From Narthecium ossifragum (Eukaryota > Streptophyta > Magnoliopsida > Dioscoreales > Nartheciaceae), in the NCBI GenBank assembly GCA_963920575.1, contig OY986966.1, positions 11,820,048-11,884,047 on the forward strand: DNA of 64,000 nt, written 5' to 3'. Both the position numbers and the translations under genes were made by a program. The notes below the pieces were generated by a model. That model was not told the origin of the DNA, searched no databases, and saw only the letters and a program-made list of their open reading frames with translations. Each line of letters opens with the position of its first letter. Position 1 is the first letter of the stretch. Positions 57,578-64,000 of the stretch are shown here, in pieces.

Positions 57578-59828
57578 TGTGAGGACCCGTCCCTCTACTC
57601 CTGTGGCTCATCGTGGACCGCAAGGGCAATTTGGTAAATTGGGGCTTGTCGGCTAGTTTCACACCCGCGTGTGCACACACTGACCATGGTTGTGTAAATG
57701 TTTGGCTAGAATGGTTAGTGGGACCCTGGATCGAAAGATCCGGGCTTGGGCTTAAATTTTAGCCCAAGTCTAGCTTTCTGCACCCAAGGGATCGATCTCC
57801 CTAGCTAGAAGATCGATCTCTTAGTGCCAGAAAGTCAAACCCGATTTGGCAAGGAAGATCGATCTCTTTCTCAAAAGAGATCGATCTCTCTTGAGTTGGT
57901 TCGTTCGTCTATAAAACGAACGAAACCTTTTCTTTTGATTTTTTTTGGAAAATCTGAGATTTCAGCCGTGTTCTTGCTCGATTTGACTTCGTTTGAGGAA
58001 GATCTAAGGCCTAGTAGCTTGGATTGAAGCTGCTATTGCATAGGTAGGGATCCTACCTATAATCTTTCGGGTTTTTGGAGTTTTTCTGGTTTGATTGTGT
58101 TCTTTTGCTTAGATCTGTTAAAATACATGTTTGTTTTCCATGATTTCATCGGTTTTGGACTCGTGGGTTCTTGATCTACCAGATCCCAGAGTTTTGGGGG
58201 ATTTGGTTGTATTTTTCGGCAGTATTTCACGCCGTCCGGTCGCCGGAGAACCCATTCGGATCGATCTCCCTTGAGGGAAGATCGATCCCTTCTGGGGCGT
58301 CACGCCCAGCCCGAGCAGGATCGATCCCTCGATGGGAGAAGATCGATCCTTGCCTAGGTTGAGGTGGCGGGTTCCATGTCACGAAGAAGATCGATCCTTC
58401 TGGTGGAGAAGATCAATCTCCTTCGGTTGACAGGGACGAGTTTTCTCAAGTACTAAGAAGATCGATCCCCTTGGGAAGGGAGATCGATCTCTTAGTGGTT
58501 GAGGGGTGTTTTCAAGTGGCTTTTGCCCGCGGGGCTTTTTATGATGGTTTTCTCTACTGTTTTATATCTGGTACATATGTTTAAGTATGTTAGCCCTATA
58601 ATAGGGGCAGTGGTGAACCGGGGGAGTGATGACTCCCGGGATGTTTAGAATAAACGGGCGGGTAGCCCTACAGCTTTCCTTAGCCTTGCATGGCGGCTTG
58701 CGCCGAGGGTTTTATCTGTGATATCTGTGAGCTGTTGTTTATGGGGCTGCTTTCCGATGCAGGTGTTGTGCTGGACTATTGACAGTTGGTGGTGGTACCA
58801 CTGTAGCAGTTTCTAGGCCTTACTTATCTGTTCACCACCCCGGGCCGGCAGGGTGTCGTGCCCAGATCTTGTCTGATATACAATCACATACTGATGCATG
58901 CTTATCTGTATATTCCTGCGTGTGCTCATAACATGCATTGCTTTGTGTAGTAGTTGCATCTGTGTAGGATGTTGGCGATGGGTTGATCGCCGATCCGGGG
59001 CTTTCGGGTAGTCCGGATCTAGCTCTAGGACCGTTGCGGGTAGCTTGGTCAAGGACTCGATTTGTAGTATTCAGTCGATTTCGATGATAGTGTTAGATGA
59101 CCTGAATACATGTGGTTTGATGTTTAGAGGTCGTGTCGGCCTCGAGCCGAGTGTTGAGGTGTAGCCGGTGTCCGGTTCACTGTCTCTTGGGTAGAGGTTG
59201 TACCTACTCGGCGGTGTTGGTTGCCCGCCTAGCAGTGTTGGTTTCATGCTAGTGAGATGGTAGTGCTGGTTTCCTGCCTCCCTGAGGGCGACCCAGTATG
59301 TGACCAGTTCGATTGGAAGATCATGACTGAGGCCTCCCTTCAGGGACACGCGGTGGGGTTATGGGACCCATGTGTACACCCAGCCTTTGCTTGAGGGCGA
59401 CACTGTTGTGTTCCCCTTCCTTCTGAGTGTCGTAGTGTAGTGTCCCTGCTGAGCTTAGTGCTCACTCCTACCCGGGCTGCGTTTTGCAGGTGCTGGCGCT
59501 AGCTCTTCTTCGGTCGCCCCTACCGGGCCGGTGTTTGGTGACGTGGCGGCGTCTGGTGGTGCTTGAGGTGCGGCGATCGTCAGTTATACCCTTTTGCTTA
59601 GTTAGTCTCCTACGGGAGAGATTTTGTATAACTTTTACCCTGTTGATGATTTGTATATATTTTAGTTTCAGTTTTTGAGGTTTGTAATTGTATGTTAATA
59701 CAGGATGATTATGAATTACTAGGGAGGCCACTATGATTAGAGGAAACCTCGCCAAAATTTCCGCAGTAGGTTAGGTTCCGGTTCGCGTCGCCCGGCCCGG
59801 TTGGGCCTACGCGGGTCGGGGCGCGACA
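57578..59828 (+). mobile_element. Solo LTR S8 (T family)
   Basis: It begins TGTGAGGACCC and ends GGGGCGCGACA (2251 bp), with the perfect TSD GAGTT (57573-57577, 59829-59833). GATCGATC arrays lie at about 57785-57890 and 58255-58485. The TATA box (TATAAAAC) is at 57910-57917. The hairpin block lies at about 58598-58710. It has no internal region. Confidence 0.95.
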
Positions 59829-59833
59829 GAGTT

Positions 59834-60330
59834 GGTCAGGGGTATTTTGGTCCCGAATTTATGAATTTGGCCTGTTTTGTAAACAAAAACAAAAGTGTAT
59901 CTCAATTGCTAAATCAAAAGACAAATGGATTTTTTTAAAAAAACTCTTATAAAGATAGTACAAAATAAGAAGCGAAAGCTGCTCACAAAAAAGTGAGGTA
60001 GAAAAAGGCTAGACTTATAACCAAGAAACACACAAAGAACAAATACATGGTCGATTGAGATCTTTAGATCACGTCACAACAAACTGACCAATAATAAGTT
60101 TACATATGTTTAGAATGGAAGGAATATTTTTTGAAACCTCTTGAAGACACCTTGCTTCTATTAGTAGGGTTTCCTGGGAAACATGTCATTTCTCTCCTTG
60201 TAGATGGGATACACAGTGGCATATATCTAACATGGCCTGGAAGTGGGATTTCTAAATATTCCTCTTCAATCGGGTATGTAATCAAGTAGGAGCCTCCAAA
60301 TACAGTTAAGAACTCAGAAGATTATATTAG
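59834..60330. other. Unassigned AT-rich island
   Basis: This is sequence beyond S8. A minus-strand frame of 61 codons (60100-60285) shows no family. I see nothing else. Confidence 0.4.
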
Positions 60331-61830
60331 AGAAAAAAACCAGTCCCAACCTAAGCCCAAGCTCACAACCGACTCATCGCTCTCCATCACGGTTCGTGCG
60401 ACTACCCTGCCAATCGTGGGCTCAGCTGAACAAGCGTCGACCAGCAGATAATTCAAATCCATATTAAATCATATAGCCTGTCATAAAAGCTTCGACCGAT
60501 CACGGGGACCAACATCCACCCGTAGCCTTGATCACCAGCACTTAGACCTAACCTCGGCTTAGACTCATCTAGATTCGAGCTACTCGAGAATCTTCGATCG
60601 GCGACTTGCATAATCACAACGACCTATTCATGCAATGCATGAGTATACAAGATTTAATATGCACATAAGAAGGCATTAGTACAGATGCAACAACTCAAGC
60701 AAAACATCATAGTATTCACACCAAACATTACCATATTATAACCATCATATAAATTCAACCTATAAGAATCACAATAAATATATTTATCGACAGATCATCC
60801 ATGCATCATGGGTAATTCACCTACCTCAAAGATGATAGAAAGACAACAAGCTCTCCAAAAGCTACCAGGTCCAAGTCCATGCAAGACTACAATCTCTCAG
60901 ATACCTCTGTTACCAAGCAAGAAGACATCCTAATAATTAAAAGGAATACTAGCTAACAACACCAAGTGAAGTTAGCCATACTGCAACAAAACCCATAGAA
61001 GCTGCCAACAGAAAAAGAAAACAAGCAAAGAAAGGGAAGCAAGAATTGATTACTCATACTAAACCGAAACCAAATGGGCATGCACAATTGCTGAAACAAA
61101 ATAGAGGTGCTATAAGACAAAACTATCATTAAAACTGGAGTAACCCAAAAGAAATAAAATAGACAAAATGAATTGATGAAACAAGACTAAGATTTCCTAC
61201 AGCTTTTCAAATGGAGAAGAATCCATCAATTCAAGTGCCACAGAAGGCAAACCGTAATCCATCCATGCCATGCATGATATAAAAACCAAAAAACTCATCA
61301 TAACCCGACTAGAAAAACTAAGAACCCAAGGAACCTTAGGTTATAAGATTATCCCTAAAGCCATCCAATCTATAACCAATTAGATCGACTCCTTAAAATA
61401 ACCCAACAAGACCCCTGCAACGTATACTCAAGAATTCATTGAGGAATCCCGAAAGCTCCAAAACCCCAAAGTGCAGGCAAAAGATGCCAAGAGTATGAGT
61501 TAAAAGAAGCATTAAAAGAAAAGGAATCAGATCTGATTGAGAACTCATGAACTCCAACCTTCGAAATCCACCGATTTATATACCAAGTTGTGAGAACTTG
61601 ATCCAAAAGAATAGGGTTAAGAAGAACACGCACAAGAAAAGAAATCAAACGATGCAAACACCGACGGAACTCACTGCAACGAACAATAAAGAGAAGTGAG
61701 AAACTCGCCTTCAAATGGTTTGGTTTTCCTCCCCCGTCGGCGTCAAGCACTCTCTCCTCCTCATGGACGGCGGCTGGAGAAAACAAAACGTACCATAGTA
61801 GGTTTAGGCATTCACGCTCGCACATTCTTA
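60331..61830 (-). mobile_element. Decayed T/LTR2-like LTR remnant
   Basis: The segment GATTCGAGCTACTCGAGAA, followed by GATCGGCGAC and ATGCAATGCATGAG (60570-60650), matches the order and orientation of motifs in LTR2 at about 16465-16530. A minus-strand TATATAAA lies at 61575-61582, where U3 would end. Ends and TSD cannot be seen. A 129-codon minus frame (61436-61825) covers this promoter region and is not a credible gene. Confidence 0.45.
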
Positions 61831-62490
61831 AACATATATATCCTAACCATTGGGATCATATAATGGAAGCTAACTGCTCACCCCCACTCTCTCTTTCTCT
61901 CCTCTTTCCCTCTATTTCTATAATAACTTACGTTATGTTAGCCCATTATCCTCTATTTTTTTTATTTAATTATAATCTTATGCCACGTGTGCATGTCACA
62001 TGTGTATAATTTTATGACTCAGATGATGAGTCATAATCTGAGTCATAAAAGTAACTGTCACATGATCTTATAAAGTAGATTGGACTTTTGCTAATAACGC
62101 TCGTTAAAGAAATAATATTTAAGTTAGGGTCCGCAAAAGCTCTGTCATGGCCCATTCCATGGTGTTGGCCAAGGTCTCACTTCCGGCACCAAAAATATCC
62201 TAAAAGCAAGGATATATAACAAACAGTTTAACTATTGAGTTGCGAATAAATTTAGTCTTGATAATCGACACACTTTCAAAGTGAAGTGACAACGCGAGTT
62301 TAATTTGTTTCAAGAGCTTACAAAGACGAGAGCTTTTATACGATCTTTGAAGAGTTGGAGATAATCAGAGTGAGTTCTGTTTAGGTACTACCATGGTTTT
62401 GGATAATACCATGCTACTGATGGCTGGGATTTGATCATTTCCATCCAAAGGTCCAAAATGTGTGAGCACATGAGTAAATTGTTGACATGA
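61831..62490. other. Unassigned intergenic sequence
   Basis: This AT-rich DNA includes a pyrimidine run near 61885-61920. There is no gene, and no terminal repeat was found. Confidence 0.4.
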
Positions 62491-62754
62491 TTATTGGCTG
62501 TTTTTAAGCCATGGCTTAGTCGAGCCAATAGCCCCCTCTTATTCCCAATCCCTAGTTATTTCGTTCCTCCATCCCCATTCCCTTTACTCCATCCCTCTCG
62601 TAGCCGAGCTCCTCCAACACGCCAACGTCGGAGCTCATTTGTCGCCGGAGATCCTCCAATGTCGTTCCCAATCCCTATCGTCTCCAATCTCCATCTCTTG
62701 CTCGCTATCCCCGTCGAAATCCTCCGCCGCCATCGTCGGATGTCCTCCATCACG

Positions 62755-62886
62755 CCTCAATAGGGGCAATCAAGCCCGTGGATGTGATGGAGAAGCTGAG
62801 GAAGAAGCACTAGCACCCAGTTATTGTATTGGTTGGGCCGGCCAAAGAGGAGGAGGAGGATCCAAATGCTTGTGCGATTTGTTAAG
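62755..62886 (+). pseudogene. Fragment resembling the C-terminus of a heavy-metal-associated isoprenylated protein
   Basis: One + frame reads IKPVDVMEKLRKKH, a stop, then HPVIVLVGPAKEEEEDPNACAIC and a terminal stop. The VEKLRKK, VGPAKE and acidic patterns recall the last part of a plant HMA domain. CAIC is in the place of a C-terminal isoprenylation box. The internal TAG and missing metal-binding CxxC part make it a fragment. The upstream open frame 62494-62763 is in another frame, is P/S-rich and is not assigned. Confidence 0.4.
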
Positions 62887-62969
62887 CAAAGAACTATAAT
62901 TGGATGGTGGAGAAGAGGATGATTGGCTGCATCTTTTTATGTAATTGGATGTTTTTTTTTCTTTGTTGC

Positions 62970-63270
62970 TGGTGGATGGTGTAATTTCTTTGTTGTGGAT
63001 GATGTTGGCTGTTGGAATTGCTTTTGTGGATGGTGTAATTGGATTTTTATTTTCCTTGTTGCTGGTATAGAGTGGTTTTTGTTGCAACAATGCCATTGCA
63101 AGTAAGGTGATTTGCTGATGGAATTGATGCTTTTGGCTATTGATTGGAGTTGTTGTGTTGTGGATGGTGTAATTTCTTTGTTGAGGATGCTTTTGGCTCT
63201 TGGAATTGCTTTTGAGAATGGTGTAATTGAATTTTTTTTCTTTTCTTTGTCGCTGGTATATGGTGGTTAG
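62970..63270 (+). repeat. Direct repeat, ~110-bp units about 187 bp apart
   Basis: GTGGATGGTGTAATTTCTTT near 62975 recurs near 63162, each followed by TGGAATTGCTTTTG, GGTGTAATTG and GCTGGTATA. Between them the sequence is also TTG-rich and degenerate. It could be the decayed 3' end of the pseudogene before it. Confidence 0.7.
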
Positions 63271-63725
63271 TTGTCAATGCATCACATTTTTACAACATTT
63301 ATGCTTTAACTCGCCTCGTTTCATGGATTGATATAACAGGCATGTCCATGACATGAAAAGGAACCAACATCTGATGAAACATCAAGGCATTCCAAAGGTG
63401 ACTAATATTACATTGGTTAAACATTCAAATGTAAAACAAATACTCATACACTGAACTGCTACAATCTTGTGCCATCAAGAATGTTTAAAGAATACTCATA
63501 CACTAATATTACATCGGTTAAACATTCAAATGTAAAAAGGAACTAACGTCTCAATGCTAGATCAGTAGCAACAACAGAGTTTTTCTGTGTTCCACCCATG
63601 TCAAGAAACAATTAATCAAATAAAGCTATCAGATGATCAACTTGTGCCAATCACTAAGCCAATACGGTAGAGTCAGCGAAGGATGTCAACCGGTCTCTGA
63701 AATAGTGATTTATTACATTAGGGCA
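63271..63725. other. Unassigned intergenic sequence
   Basis: A short direct repeat (ACTAATATTACAT... then GGTTAAACATTCAAATG) occurs near 63400-63440 and 63500-63530. No gene is visible. Confidence 0.45.
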
Positions 63726-64000
63726 TGTTTGTTTGCTTGAATCATCGCTTGAGCGGAGATGAAGCATGCACCATATGATGCATTTTGAGGCTAAAATGGT
63801 GCATCGTATGAAACCGTCAAAATAGCCGTTTCACGCGATGCACCCATGTGCGGTGTATCTCTTATACACCCGGTGAACATATTAAATTATATTCAATAAA
63901 GTTATGTAAACATTAAAATTATGTGAGTATTATTTTAATCTCAATAAAGTCATTATATTATTGAAATCTCCATAATATATATATTATTCATATAATGTTA
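63726..64000. mobile_element. Possible MITE end, cut by the window
   Basis: GGGCATGTTTGTTTGCTTG resembles the ends of hAT or Harbinger-derived MITEs common near plant genes. It is followed by GATGCA/TGCATC-type internal symmetry and an AT-rich stretch. The other end is not visible. Confidence 0.25.

Noticed and set aside
61436..61825. 129-codon minus-strand gene
   Set aside because: It overlaps a decayed LTR promoter region with a TATA motif, has no recognisable domain and is a single open frame only.

Overview
The window is heterochromatin-like DNA from a flowering plant. A monocot is plausible from the GC-rich chromovirus ORFs, but the species cannot be fixed from sequence. It holds no intact host gene. 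About 90% is LTR retrotransposon, nested up to three levels deep. Most copies can be delimited to the base by TG...CA ends and 5-bp target-site duplications (TSDs).

The dominant family, called T here, is a Tekay/Del-type Ty3 chromovirus. Its LTRs are long (1.9-2.4 kb), start TGTGAGGACC, end GCGCGACA, and are followed by a tRNA-iMet primer site. Copies are: solo LTR S1 (45-2265, +); S2 (5804-20055, -, interrupted); complete element A (5916-15405, +), nested in S2; S4 (23191-25600, -); S5 (29533-31444, -); S6 (32514-37077, +, interrupted); S7 (34442-36661, -), nested in S6; element B (37175-56666, +), with an interrupted 5' LTR and most of its 3' LTR deleted; and S8 (57578-59828, +). A related solo LTR, LTR2 (15650-18050, -), also sits inside S2.

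A second Ty3 element, G (- strand, 5' LTR 28190-29487), is split by S2, a solo LTR of its own family (20743-22247), S4 and an unrelated solo LTR, H (26106-27502). Its gag, protease, RT and RNase H can be followed in order across five pieces. B's 5' LTR carries two more insertions. F (37828-40241) is a rearranged Athila-like LTR with 341-bp inverted arms. E (40631-51090, -) is a nearly intact Athila element with only two in-frame stops and nearly identical LTRs.

The pre-insertion sequence survives as islands: 1-44 and 2266-5711 (a 740-bp triplication, a hAT-like end and a 475-bp duplication), 29488-29532, 31450-32513 (a foldback), 37083-37174, 56672-57577 and 59834-64000. The last island holds a decayed LTR, a fragment resembling the C-terminus of a heavy-metal-associated isoprenylated protein, degenerate repeats and possibly a MITE.

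The most unusual signal is that nearly every LTR here, from at least three lineages, carries arrays of ATCGAT-centred palindromes (NGATCGATCN'). They are usually paired 21-24 bp apart and often joined by a further inverted repeat. The flanking base differs between copies but stays symmetric. No known system explains this as far as I can tell. Candidate roles are a binding array for a dimeric factor, an anti-silencing site or RNA hairpins.
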